Assembly: GCA_032164295.1 (NCBI GenBank)
Contig: JAJHTX010000001.1
Span: 620,001 to 684,000, forward strand
Length of the DNA: 64,000 nt
DNA from: Inonotus obliquus
Taxonomy: Eukaryota; Basidiomycota; Agaricomycetes; Hymenochaetales; Hymenochaetaceae
Reading direction: 5' to 3'
Made by a program: the position numbers and the translations under genes. Under the pieces are notes generated by a model, which did not search any database, was not told the origin of the DNA, and worked only from the letters and a program-made list of their open reading frames with translations. Shown here one piece after another: positions 1 to 11,105 of this stretch; positions within the stretch are counted from its first letter, which is position 1; each line of letters opens with the position of its first letter.

Positions 1-2
1 TG

Positions 3-1020
3 ACTGAACAATCACGCGTCACCCACGGAACGTTCTTCTTCCTCGCAGCGGAGGAAGGACTCATGAGCTCACGCTGCGTACACGCAGGTATACGTTGCAA
101 GATGAATGTACGTAACTCTTTTCCTTTACTTTGATACTTTCGAAAAACAACCGATGTCCGATGGTTTTTTTCTTATGATGGTCAGAGCTCTGCGGACTTG
201 GAAAACGATGATACAGTTGGCTTTCAAGTAATTTCTACAGATGATATCGATGATCTTGGGATTCCTGAAATCATCAGCCGTATCCGAACACGAGTTGGGG
301 ATACACCAGTTTACCTGAGGTACATTAAGGAATCCGATTCCAATTGCCTTTGTATTTGCTCTATCTCTTATCTCTAATGTGTTATTACTCTTCAGCCTAG
401 ATATCGATGTTCTCGGTGTGTTCATCCCCATCTCTATTCCAGAGCTTCTCTTCTAACTACTCATAACACTTCTCGATTTATACCATATATCATACAGATC
501 CAGGCATCGCACCTGCCAGTAAGTCAAGTCACTTCACCTCAATACCTACAACAACTCCAATCACTAACCACACAAATCGCCCCTCTCTGATAGCCGGCAC
601 ACCCGAGGCAGGCGGGTGGACTTCACGCGAAGTAAAACGTATTCTCCGAGGTCTCGCAGGACTCAACTTCGTGTACGTTTTTCTCAATTTCCAGAACACT
701 CCATATCTCAATATCCTAACCTCTTATTACCTCAACCCCCTACGATTCTCAGAGGCGCAGATATAGTAGAAGTCGCTCCAAGCTATGACCACGGTATGTC
801 CCTTCCAAATTCCAAATGATACCGTTTTTTGACTTTATTATTCTATCTACCCTACTCATTCGCAGCTGAGATAACAGGCATAGCAGCAGCCGATATCGTA
901 CACGACTTTATCGCTATGATGCTTACAGACTCTCCTCCTCCTCCTTCATTCTCACCAACTACGACCTCGGAAGAACGAAAGTCGAATGTGGTTACTTCAC
1001 AGGTTAAAGATGAGTTGTGA
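3..1020 (+). CDS. Agmatinase/ureohydrolase family protein, C-terminal part (5' end outside window)
   Basis: Mn-dependent ureohydrolase family (agmatinase, guanidinobutyrase, arginase). Conceptual splicing gives exons 3-107, 186-319, 396-415, 498-518, 594-672, 753-793 and 866-1020. They read through THGTFF, SVHAGIR-like residues, the metal-binding SLDIDVLDPGIAP stretch, GTPEAGGW, and GADIVEVAPSYDHAEIT, all typical of agmatinases. The order and spacing match the C-terminal half of the family, so the start lies upstream of base 1. Exons of 20 and 21 nt occur, in line with the intron-dense style of the window. After the catalytic domain there is a Ser/Pro/Thr tail ending in KDEL, a classic ER-retention tetrapeptide. 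Fungal agmatinase-like proteins often carry signal peptides, so ER retention is possible, but the N-terminus is not visible. The family call is secure; the substrate is not. Confidence 0.88.
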
Positions 1021-1457
1021 ATGATTATGAAGATAGAGGAAAACGGACGAACAAAGGGAAAGTTATGCGAAAGGAAGAAAGGAGTAGAAGTGGAGCTGTA
1101 GAACAAGTAAACGTGGAGATTGATTATCTTTGTTGGATTGTGGTCAATATTAATGTTTTCTTTTCTGTGGGGTTCTATGCACATGTACAAGAAGTTGGAC
1201 AAACGAAGGCGAAAGGAGTGTGTCCGTATATGATGTGAAGTATAAAGTCAGTTGGTTACTAGTACTGTGGGTAATGTCATTGGAAATACAACATTCAAGA
1301 AGAGTCCATGCAGCAGGTAATGGTTAGTCACGAAATAGGCGAAGCGACAACAACAACAAAATAGCCAACGAAGAGCGAACGAACAAACTATCTACCGTTC
1401 ATGACGGTCTTAAAACAGCAATCTCGAAGACGATGAGAAAACAACAGTCCATCTCAA
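1021..1457. other. Intergenic, convergent 3' ends
   Basis: This lies between the stop of the agmatinase gene (+) and the stop of the acyltransferase gene (-). It should contain both 3' UTRs. I see no conserved coding frame or repeat in it. Confidence 0.5.
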
Positions 1458-3449
1458 TCAAGCAAGCAAAAACTCATCAACACCAGTCAACACCTCAGCC
1501 CACCACCTCTGAATCACACCATCCCCAAACCCTTCCTCATCAAATCCAAGACTCAACCAAAGCTTCCCAGCAAACGTATACCCAAATAACAACGCAGCTC
1601 CATTCCGTTGACGCGACCCAGTCGTCAAGTTATGTACCACCAACGACGGATAATCAGCATGCGCGTACATCCCATCCAGGTTACCCAACAGCGACAAACC
1701 AATGAGGGCAGTTGAAGGCGCAGGGGGAAGAGTCCAAGGTTTCTTCTTCGATACTTCGGCATCCTCACGTTCTTCCTCACGAGTGATTTTGGGAGTAGCG
1801 GCAGGTGTGGGAGGCGTCCAAATCCCCGCATCCTTCTCATCATCTTCTCTCGCCCATTTACGTGCTCGTTCCCCTCTCACAATCGCCATCTGTCTCGTCC
1901 GACTCACAAGAAGCGGATGCTTCGCTGCTCGTGAGATCTGCTTCTTCGCAGATCGAGCCCTATGCCAAAACGTCTTGCGTAACGCTTCGCTTTCTCCTGA
2001 AGAAGAAGAAGGGAGGAAAGAAGGAAGGACGATATTGATATAACCGATTGCTGTGAACCAGTAAGATCGGTTGGCGGTGATGGAGGGTAAGAGGTAAGGT
2101 CGAACGTTGAGAGCGGTATACATCATTAATGGAAGCTCGCTATTTCGTTGAGCGACTTCGTCTTGTGCTTTGACTTGACTCCATGCAATAGCGCTCAGTG
2201 AGAAAATAGCATTGGCGATTGACACGCCATTCTCCTTGCATCGTTTCAGTACTGTCTTCGTCTTCTTTGAGTCGAGCGCCACAGTAGAGATGAGCGTGTG
2301 CCTTGTCGCACTTTTCCTACGAGGGAAAGCATGTCCACCCTGAGTAAAAAGAAGAGAAAAGCTATTATCAGACAAAGTTTGAAACCTAAGCAGAGAGAAA
2401 AGACGTACGATGCTCCTGGATTCGCTGTTCTTGAAGTCGACCTTTGCTGCAGCGTTCTTGAAACGGCCGTCAACACGAGGTAGAGCTTCCTCAAGAGAAG
2501 GTGGAAGAACATCAATAGTCGCAGATGCCTTCTCCGAACCCCAACGTGCTTTCCATTCCAGCTCTAGCATGTCCTCAATCTGTTCTGTCGACTTCTCCTG
2601 ACCGTTCTCGCCCTTCCCAGCGATCAGGCGGAAGAACTCATTTGCAAAAGTGTGTAATGCCATTCCGTCACCAAGGTAGTGGGTTGCGCAGATCAAAAGA
2701 TCGAACTCTTGCACGTCATCTGATACGAAGGTCGGGAATGCCTCGGTACGATCGTCGGAAAGACCAGGGGTTGCAGCGGGCGAAGGCAACACGGACCTCC
2801 TTTCGACGGGGACATTTCCTAGAATAAGATATGCCAGACGTTCATTGTGAAGTGTCCTCGGTCCATTGAGGTACGCATCAATAAGCGCATCCTTTGTCTC
2901 TTGTCGAAATTCAAGAGTACTGTCCGCTTGTGAGATTGCTTCCTCAACGCAGCGTGGTGGTGAATACACGAATCGTGCAGAGGTGTACTCCCACGGGTCC
3001 ATGCACACGTGAGCAGCAAGCGGCGGATGGACGAGACGCATATAGGCCCAAGCGGCACGCACTCGTGCTGGAGCTAGGAGTGCGGAGGGAGCGCGGAATC
3101 CAAGATGTAGATACCTGCCACGACAAATTTGGTTAGCTAGAACGTCAATAGTGAGAGAAAGCAAGGAGACACACATGTCGTTAACGCCATCTGCACGAGA
3201 AGGGAGGTAGTAGGACACTTCGGTGTCACCCATTTTGCGCTCAAATGTTAGAGGTTGCTCCGACAACGCGTGGCATCGGTCGGCGACCTGCTCGAGTCGC
3301 GGCGCGAATTTGACCTCGTCACGCTCATCTTCAGATAGTGGTGGAGTCAATGGCATCTCATAGCTCTCCTTCGGACCAGCAGCGTTGTCCTTGACCAAGG
3401 ATTGAACATGGTTATTCACCGGGAGGTGGATGATGACAGCGTCGCCCAT
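1458..3449 (-). CDS. HxxGD-type acyltransferase (CoA-dependent acyltransferase fold)
   Basis: A single open frame of 663 codons, ATG at 3449 and TGA at 1458. The motif HYLGDGMALHTFANEF fits the HHxxxDG-like active site of the chloramphenicol-acetyltransferase/condensation superfamily, where the His is the general base. I see no BAHD DFGWG motif, so this is not a typical plant-like BAHD enzyme. Two stretches look like introns although they keep the frame: 3115-3174 (60 nt, GT..AG with a CTAAC branch site) and 2340-2408 (69 nt, GT..AG). Removing them joins GVNDM to YLHLG and SRSI to GGHAF and gives about 620 residues, free of the odd low-complexity inserts. The substrate is unknown; an O-acyl transfer in secondary or lipid metabolism is a guess. 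It could also be an alcohol acetyltransferase-like enzyme. Confidence 0.65.
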   Translation of the reverse strand: MGDAVIIHLPVNNHVQSLVKDNAAGPKESYEMPLTPPLSEDERDEVKFAPRLEQVADRCHALSEQPLTFERKMGDTEVSYYLPSRADGVNDMCVSLLSLTIDVLANQICRGRYLHLGFRAPSALLAPARVRAAWAYMRLVHPPLAAHVCMDPWEYTSARFVYSPPRCVEEAISQADSTLEFRQETKDALIDAYLNGPRTLHNERLAYLILGNVPVERRSVLPSPAATPGLSDDRTEAFPTFVSDDVQEFDLLICATHYLGDGMALHTFANEFFRLIAGKGENGQEKSTEQIEDMLELEWKARWGSEKASATIDVLPPSLEEALPRVDGRFKNAAAKVDFKNSESRSIVRLFSLLRFQTLSDNSFSLLFTQGGHAFPRRKSATRHTLISTVALDSKKTKTVLKRCKENGVSIANAIFSLSAIAWSQVKAQDEVAQRNSELPLMMYTALNVRPYLLPSITANRSYWFTAIGYINIVLPSFLPSSSSGESEALRKTFWHRARSAKKQISRAAKHPLLVSRTRQMAIVRGERARKWAREDDEKDAGIWTPPTPAATPKITREEEREDAEVSKKKPWTLPPAPSTALIGLSLLGNLDGMYAHADYPSLVVHNLTTGSRQRNGAALLFGYTFAGKLWLSLGFDEEGFGDGVIQRWWAEVLTGVDEFLLA

Positions 3450-5119
3450 TGCGCACTAGTCAGAAGGCGGAAGGAGAAGTAAACGGGGACGGGGAACGGA
3501 GGGAAAGGGAGGGCGTTTAGCACTGGACTCATACTGAGAGGACACCGGGAGTCTTTTTGAGGATGAGAACAACTCAAACAAGCCAACAAGTGTTAGTCTG
3601 TTGGTGAAGAGTCGGGTCACCGGCTCGGCGTTGCACCTTTTTGGAACCTCCGTTGACCCTACCGGCACTGCCGAATGTTAGCCGTAGTTTCTTGGATTTT
3701 CATCCCATCTTTTGTTCTCTGTCTTCCATATGATTTTACTGCTACCCCATTACACCCACTCAGAAAGTTCTCTGATGATGACGGATGGACACCTTTATCT
3801 TGCGCCTGCGGAACGGGACAACGTATTTCTTTCTTGCGGTACCACCTGTTTCTCGGGCGAGAATCAAGCAGAATCATCTCAACGGAGCCGGTTTATTCGG
3901 CTCCTCCATGGAAAGGTTTCCACCGAGATCATAACAGCTGGGAAGCCGAAGGGATCTCATCCTGAATAAGATGCATGTCGAGATGGAGGTATCTGGAGGC
4001 AACATACGACCATTCGAGGCGGCTACTCATCTCCGTATATACCACAATCGGATACACTGGCATGTGGGCATTCATTCAGACGCAGACAGCTAACTTGCAT
4101 CGATTGCCCCTGGCCATGCCACGCCTCAATGCACCACCTTCCGGAGCTTCCCATCCGTGCGCGGGCAGTGCGCCTTTATGCTCATATATACCCTCACGTC
4201 GGTCCGCTCCAAGAATATCGTCGTGGAGAATCATCGCCGACTCCCGACAAATATTCGGTCATGTCACCCATTACACAAACGATGAACGAAACCATCGTTG
4301 ACCACCTCCGGACGGCAGTCTATCCCCTCACGCAGGATAATCAACGGGCATCACGGCCCTGATCTTCAGGAAGATAAAGAGTAACAAGTGACAAGTGACC
4401 TCAAGTGACGTTCTCCACGTGTTCCTTTTATTTCTATTTCAAACCCAGCCCAACTAGCATCAAAAGGCACTGTACACTCCCACCAGATGCACGACTGATG
4501 GATCAACGCTCAGCAATATTGCCTTATTTTGCTACAGCATGTCTCAGAAGTGAATACAAGGTACTTGTTTTTCATCAGACAGGGGTGCAACTATTTCTCA
4601 TCGCGCAACCTAACGATTCGGTCCAGGCCAGGTGTTGCGCTACCCCACCCTTTCACCGAAGTGTCCCTATCCGATACTTGCAGACATCTTCGTCTCCAGC
4701 AACGAACTTTGTTCCCCGCACCCTATTGCTCAGGATATTCTAGACGAGGAAACTTTCCAGTAAGAACCGTGCGATTCCAAAATACGCGGTGCCACTACTC
4801 GCCAAAGTGCATCTGCTTCTCAGCGAGGTGAGCACGCATCTGACTGGGAACCAGACAGTTGACAGACCATACAAGTATCATTTGGCAGTGCCCTCGCCTA
4901 CAGCAGAATGCATTGAAAAAGGTATGACCGATCCCATGAAATGGGTGGAATGGGAGAAGATCAGTGAAATTAAAGGTCTGGGCCAGGTTAATCACTCCTT
5001 GAAAGTCGCATCCATCATGACTGATAGACCCAAAGACGGGATTAATACTTCAACTATGGCCAGACTTTCTGCTTAGGTGGCACAATCCGGTGCCATTATG
5101 CAGCCACTTATACCTCATT
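3450..5119. other. Gene-poor region
   Basis: About 1.7 kb upstream of the acyltransferase gene. Short open frames occur on both strands, but none shows a family motif, good splice structure or a convincing start. The first few hundred bases should carry the promoter of the gene at 1458-3449. I see nothing else that can be supported. Confidence 0.45.
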
Positions 5120-6895
5120 GCCGTAGTACATTTCCGGAATGCTTTCATGCGGTTTCCCTCCGCAGAGCATGCTGTTCTGTGAGCTTCTCGAATTGATGAA
5201 GGCACACCACCAGCAAGGACAGAAGATACCGTACGCGGGGACTGAGCGCCTATCGTCAGTATTAGAACATCTCATCAAATCTTCCGTCCGCGTCCGCATC
5301 AGTGGATTTCCGCTTAACACGACGCAAGACGTTACCGGGAGCGGAAATAGGTGAGAGATATAATACTTTCGGAATCATAAAGGTTTACTTACGGAAGTAT
5401 CGGCTTACCAGAAACATGGACAGGATCAGAGAAACAACACGAAACGCATCCCATCAAATCCCATCTCAGCCATCCGACCTCAATTCAGTTGCGTACACAG
5501 TTCAGTCATTCAAGCTCTCCCCAATGCGGACTGCGGACTCGAAACCCGCCTCTCAGTCTCCATTAGGAATCCCGAACTGTCCTAACATTCTTCCCATATC
5601 CGTAAGTATGTTTTCCGGGATACCAGCGATACCGGATTCCCCGAACTGCCGAGGTTCGTTCGGCAAGGTCAATGTCCTGTCCTCGACGACCTCGTGCACG
5701 TCGATCATTCATTTACTTACCTCCGGGGTAAGCCAAGTTTTCTGCCGTTGTGCCGTTATGCCGTTGGTGTTGGTGAGGATCACCGTAAAACAACGTGCGA
5801 CATTACATACCTTTCGGGTTTATGTATGTGAAAAGATAATTTGTATGTTCTATTTATATTCTTGTCTGTTTTTGGTCGTGTTTTCCGGAAATGATGATGA
5901 TTGATCTTTCTTGGAAGGATTCTTTTTTTCTTACAGAAACTGTTCTCTCCGCGTCTCAGGGATCCGAGTCGGGTAGAAGGTTGATCATGATCCTTGCCCC
6001 TGCCACCGTTGCTCGTTGGGCAGTTGGTGAAGGTTTTGGTCGGTCTGACCGTAGCCTTGATAGCTTAGCAGGAGATCTCCTTTCGACTTCTCGCATCCGA
6101 GCCTGGCGTTACCTGCTTTTAGATGCTTGCGCTGTTTGTGCGGACTACGTGATACGATAACAAACAATCAGCCTCATGACTGGTTAAGGATCAATCCGAG
6201 TCTCCCCACCGTAACGAGCAACACCTCCCGACTTATTCGTGTCGGTGTCGGAACTTACCATCTACCTACCGCCCACCGAATTTGTTCGTTCGCGATATCT
6301 CCCTACATCAAAGTTCCATTCTAGCCATATTATTTATAAACACCCGCACGATAGGAGAAAAGGTCATATATATATATATAGCAGGTAAGCTGATATAGGC
6401 GATATTTCAAGTTATTCTATCTACCCGGAACGAAGAGAAATGCTATGGAGACGGAGACGAGTAAGACCGCTTCGGACCCACCGGACCTTGACCTTTGAAT
6501 TTCTAAACCTGATCTAATCCCGCGAAACGTTCACTAGAACTTTCTCAATTTTTTCTTTCTCCTCTCTTCAATTTGTTTGATGTGTCTTACAGACCAGAAT
6601 TATAGGTTTCCTGCTTGAACTTCTCCCTCAAATCGGTAACGATCACATCATTTCCGGATTGGATTGATTGGGATTGGGAGTCCCTTCTCCTGTATAGTAC
6701 TCCTGTACTAGACCTTAGTCAGTTTACTCTGACTGGTCGACGTGCCTTACGGAGTTTGTCAGGTTCCTTATTTTCCTTATTCAAATTCAAACTCGACCGA
6801 GTTGAAGGGCTTCAGAGCTTCCCCTTCCCCGCAAACCAACAGTATTATATTTATTATCGGTAGTTCCCGGGCCTCCTGTATGAACTAATTTACTC
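5120..6895. repeat. Direct repeat copy A (~1.7 kb, diverged)
   Basis: Matches 8010-9715 in the same orientation and order, with many substitutions and indels. Shared blocks include GCATGCTGTTCTGTGAGCTT and GATACCGTACGCGGGGACTG near the start, CTCCGGGGTAAGCCAAG and TATTTATATTCTTGTCTG in the middle, and AGTAAGACCGCTT, GGACCCACCGGACCTTGACC and the CTTCCCCGCAAA boundary near the end. A (TA)n run sits near 6369. No transposase or reverse-transcriptase frame is recognisable and I see no clear terminal inverted repeats. The nature of the element is unknown. Confidence 0.8.
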
Positions 6896-7296
6896 GGGAT
6901 ACTACAAATACCAAATACCTTACCCATCTCAATCAATATTCCGTCCTTTGTGAGGTGGATTCAAAAGTAAATGATCAAGTTTGTGATGAGAAATGGGGAT
7001 TGGTCTTGTTCAAAGTGCAACAGTGCAAATTTCGCACGACTTCCCAATGGTGGGTAATGCTTGAAATTATTTAGAGGGGAGATTTCCCAGCAGAATTTCC
7101 TATTGTTTGATTGGGCAAGTTATGTAGATATATTCGGCTGAAGGTCCGTCCGGTACTTTGCAAAAAAAACAAAAAACGTTGCGATACTGATTCTTTGCGG
7201 TTGCACATTCCCTCGACAAAGCAAAATAAAAAGGTAGAGAACTCCAAGGTGTATTCCCATATCTTAATCCTCTCATCTGCTCTCCGTTGCAACAAC
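6896..7296. promoter_or_regulatory. Upstream region of the small gene at 7297
   Basis: Single-copy sequence between repeat copy A and the start of the small gene. It probably holds its promoter and 5' UTR. No TATA box at a convincing distance was seen. Confidence 0.3.
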
Positions 7297-7784
7297 ATGT
7301 CAACAGACGATGATGACAGGGCTGTCTATGAAAATTTTCTTAAAGATGCACTGAAAGCTGCTGCATACTTCAATACAACCTTCCGAGACTCGGTAGGAAA
7401 CGAAATAGGACCCCTGTCTCCGATGCATGAAGATTATTATAGAGAATTGATCAGACAATACGAGTTCCGGGTACGTACATACAAACTGTTCTCCCAAAGA
7501 GACATGTAAACCCTTCATCTCACCACCGTTTAATGATGACACAGAAGGGAGCACTGGGAGACCAGATTGTTCTATTGGAGAAACAGTATAAGGCAGTGAA
7601 GGCAAAAAATGATGCAACGCACACTCACTTTGAGACATTGAGACGTTTCTTGAGCAAACACGGTGACAAACCTTTGAGGGCAGGTGCGGGTCAGGCGCAA
7701 GGTGCCGACACCGGCAATATTACTACTAGGCAAGGAGGACATACTCAGAATCATCATAATCGTGGTGCACATGGCAGTAGGTAG
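7297..7784 (+). CDS. Small hypothetical protein between two repeat copies
   Basis: Not recognised. Exon 1 (7297-7470) starts with ATG and encodes MSTDDDDRAVYENF and a helical region. A 74-nt intron (7471-7544, GTACGT...ACACAG) joins in phase 0 to exon 2 (7545-7784, TAG stop). The product is about 137 residues with charged, probably coiled-coil stretches (LLEKQYKAVKAKND, HFETLRRFLSKHGD) and a Gly/His/Gln-rich tail (GHTQNHHNRGAHGSR). No signal peptide or membrane segment is seen. Canonical splice sites and the clean frame across the junction support a real gene. It lies exactly between the two copies of the ~1.7 kb repeat, so it may have been captured or may belong to that unit. Function unknown. 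Confidence 0.5.
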
Positions 7785-8009
7785 GACCTAGTAGTTATCA
7801 GGCCAGTGATGGATCATTCCTGTCTGATCATAAAGCACAAATATACTTTGAAAGTACACATAAAATGAAATGCGTTGACTTTGCTGAATAAACACTGCAG
7901 AGTCTACCAGTGGCGACGTACAAACTTACTTCGTGGGCCCATAACTTGGTACATTTGAGCTGCGTTTGTGGCTTGTCACATCTAGCCCTACCGTACATTG
8001 GGCTTGCCG

Positions 8010-9715
8010 CTGTAGTACATTCCCGAATACTTTCATGCGATTTCTCGCCGCAAAGCATGCTGTTCTGTGAGCTTCTCGAATTGATGAAGGCACGCCGCCA
8101 GCAAGAACAGAAGATACCGTACGCGGGGACTGAGCGCCTACCAACAATATTAGAATATCTCATCGATTCTTCCGTCCGTATCAGTGTAATCCCGCTTTAC
8201 CGGGGGCGAAAATAGGTGAGAAGTTATACTCTTATAAAAGTTCACTTTCGAAAGTAAGTATCGGTTTGCAGAAACATTAGAGAAACACGGGAATCGAATA
8301 CGTCCCGACATATCCCATCTCAGCCATCCGACCTCAATTCAGTTGCGCACGCATTCAATCGGATGAAACCCACCTCCCAGACTCCATTAGGTATCCCGAC
8401 TCTCCTAACTTTCTTCTTCCCATATCCGTAAGTATGTTTTCTGGGATACCAGCGATACCGAGCCGCCGCCTCGACCTCGTGCACGTCGATCATTCATTCA
8501 CGTACCTCCGGGGTAAGCCAAGCCAGACCGCTTACCTTTCGGGTTTATGTACGTGACGTGAAAAGATGGCAGTGAAAAAAGATGAAAAGTAAAAACTGTG
8601 TACGTTCTATTTATATTCTTGTCTGTTTTGGTCTTGTTTTCCGGAAATGATCGTGATCTTTCTAGGAAGGTTTTCTCTACTTTTTTCTCCCGAGTCTCAG
8701 GATCCGAGTCGGGTAGAAGGTTGATTTTGATCCTTGCTACTGTTGGTGGAGAGTTTGGTAGGTTTTGGTTTGACCGTAACCTTAGCAGAAGACAGTGATA
8801 TCTGATATCTCCTTTCGACTTCTCGCATCCGAGCCTGGCGAAACTTGCTTACCTGCGCTGTTTGCGCGGACTACATAATGTACAGAACATATGATAATAG
8901 AAATCAGCCTCGTGACTGGTCAAGGATCAATCCGAATCTCCCCACCGCAGCAAGCAACGCCTCCGTGTCGGTGTCGGAACCTTACCGTCTACCTACCGCC
9001 CACCGAGTTTGTTCGTTCGCGATATCTCCCTACATCAAAGTTCCATTCAAGCTTACGCTTTCTCCGACAATTTGTCGACCTTCGACCTCACTAAATCCTC
9101 TCTTATCACCCCACTCACCCCAACATCGGCATTTACATAACATCTACATCAGCGATATAATTATTTATAAACACCCGCACGATAGGAGAAAAGGTCATAA
9201 ATCGATATATAGCAGGCAAGTTAATTATAGGAAGCCTATGGTATTTCAAGTTATTCTATCCGGAACGAAGACAAATATTGATGCTATGGAAGACGAGTAA
9301 GACCGCTTAGGACCCACCGGACCTTGACCTTTGAATTTCTAATCTGCCTTAGTCAGTAGTTAGTTGATCTAATCCCGCGAAAGGTTCACTAACTTGACTT
9401 GGGAGATACCTGTGCCTTATACTATGGTCACTAGCTCGATGTCCCGTTACCAGAGCAGACTTGTAGGCTTCCTGCTTCCCCGCGAATCGGCGATGATTAG
9501 TTTTGGATTGGATTGGATTGGGATTGGAAGTTCCTTGTCCTATCCTGTACTCCTGTGCTAGGCCGTAGTCAGTTTACTCGTTTACTCTGACTGCTCGAAG
9601 TGCCTTACACTCATTCCTGGATTTCGTCAGTCAGGCAACAGCAACAGGTAATTTCGTCAGGAGTCGAATCAATGGCTTCCCCGCAAATTGGTAAGTTCCT
9701 CCTATATGAACTAGG
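8010..9715. repeat. Direct repeat copy B (~1.7 kb, diverged)
   Basis: Second copy of the unit at 5120-6895, same orientation, about 2.8-2.9 kb downstream. The offset between matching blocks drifts because of indels. Shared landmarks are GCATGCTGTTCTGTGAGCTT, GATACCGTACGCGGGGACTG, ACACCCGCACGATAGGAGAA and GGACCCACCGGACCTTGACC. Copy B keeps an extra stretch around 9060-9150 that is missing from copy A. No coding capacity of a known mobile element is evident. Confidence 0.8.
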
Positions 9716-9836
9716 TTGGTTGGACTATTTCCTTTTCCATTTACTCAACAGGGGAACTCGGGAACTCGGAATATTTATAAATAAGTTACTTATTTCAGTC
9801 TATTTACTTTATTCAGTCGAGATCAAGATCGTTTTT

Positions 9837-9863
9837 TTCGTTCGTTCGTTCGTTCGTTCGTTC
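9837..9863. repeat. (TTCG)n microsatellite
   Basis: Nearly seven perfect tandem TTCG units, followed by one more TTCG after a slip. Confidence 0.95.
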
Positions 9864-10730
9864 TTCGTTTCCGAGACACCACCAGGCACACCGCGGACGC
9901 GGACGCGGTAAACGGTATTTTTGACCAAACAACCGAACCGAACAAACGCAGACCTACGCAGACGCACGTATTCCATCCATTGAATTGATATTATTATGGA
10001 CTATGAGCGGCCCCGACTTCCTATTTCCGACTAACTCCTTAGACGACCACGACCATGATCACGACTGTGTGCAATTCTTGCTTGGAAGTCGGAAGGGGTA
10101 TCGTAAAGAGAGCTCGCGATTCGCGATTCGCGATGACCCGACCCAACCGACGATAGATATGTCTTGAACTACAAAGTCGATGATCTCGTATCTCGTACCG
10201 TGACGCATGCAGTATTAGTTGTGATACGCGGTCTGCGGTCCTCGGACGGTCAGATAGGATAAACTACGCATCAAGCCACTGACGTCTAATCCATTCCATA
10301 TCGAGGCTCCGGTGCAGGCTTCAGTGTAGTGTTCACGGTATCAGAGTCTCGGAGTCTCGGAAGCATACGTAACTTAGAATAAAGAAGTAAAGAAAGGTTC
10401 TCGAACGAACTACTTACTACTTACCTTTCTTATGTAAATCAAATTCTATGCCACTGCGTCTTTGCCTTTTGCCCCTTTGCCTTTTGGAAATCTTGAATTC
10501 GTGTAAGCAATAGTAGGACGTATGGTAACTGGTACTCGATCCTTCAAAAGGAAAGGAAGGGAGACACACTCTCGTCATTATTCATAAGCCATGATTTTCC
10601 ACGATTTCATGAGTCATGATGTATGAGTCATGAGTCATTGTATAGGTAGATAGGGAGTTTACCAGGGCTCGCATCTGCATCATATAGATTCTATGCAAAG
10701 CGTAAAGCCTTCAAACGTACATAGTACTCC

Positions 10731-10748
10731 GAGTCTATAAATAGACTC
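10731..10748. repeat. Short inverted repeat around an AT core
   Basis: GAGTCTAT and ATAGACTC are perfect 8-bp arms separated by AA. The core resembles a TATA element, but no gene start follows on either strand at a suitable distance. Confidence 0.6.
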
Positions 10749-11105
10749 AGGCACCAGTATTGAATTGTATACTCTACATATGTAGTGCAGACTTGTTATT
10801 CAACAGGGAGGAGGGTGCAAACAGGAGAGATCAAGAAAATGGGAAAGACGAATTACGCACTACGAAAAAAAGCCCAAAACTACGAAGTAAAAAACAAGCT
10901 GAGGATAGGATCGGAGGTATGGAAGTATGGAGGTGTGGAGGAACGAGGGAGTGGTTAATAAATAAGGAGTGAGGGAACCAAACGAGGGAGGTAGCAGGGA
11001 ATGGCATCGAAGACAAGAGTACTAGTGCCAAAGAGGTGAACGAGTCCGAGTCGTAACATGAACCGTAACAAGAAAGAAAAAAGCCAATCCCTCAATCGTC
11101 GGTCG

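Larger units (their letters stand above)
9716..11105. other. Gene-poor intergenic region with short tandem motifs
   Basis: No supported gene. Contains the (TTCG)n run, tandem TCGGAGTC units near 10345, repeated GAGTCATGA units near 10610-10636 and an AT-centred inverted repeat near 10731. The right end is the 3' flank of the minus-strand transporter gene. Confidence 0.5.

Noticed and set aside
3675..3965. Open frame with a hydrophobic, signal-peptide-like start (MLAVVSWIFIPSFVLCLPYD)
   Set aside because: No family features, no splice structure, overlapping frames of equal length on both strands; probably chance.
5120..9715. LTR retrotransposon with the direct repeats as LTRs
   Set aside because: The interior is only about 1.1 kb and holds a small two-exon gene; no reverse transcriptase, integrase, primer-binding site or polypurine tract was recognised.
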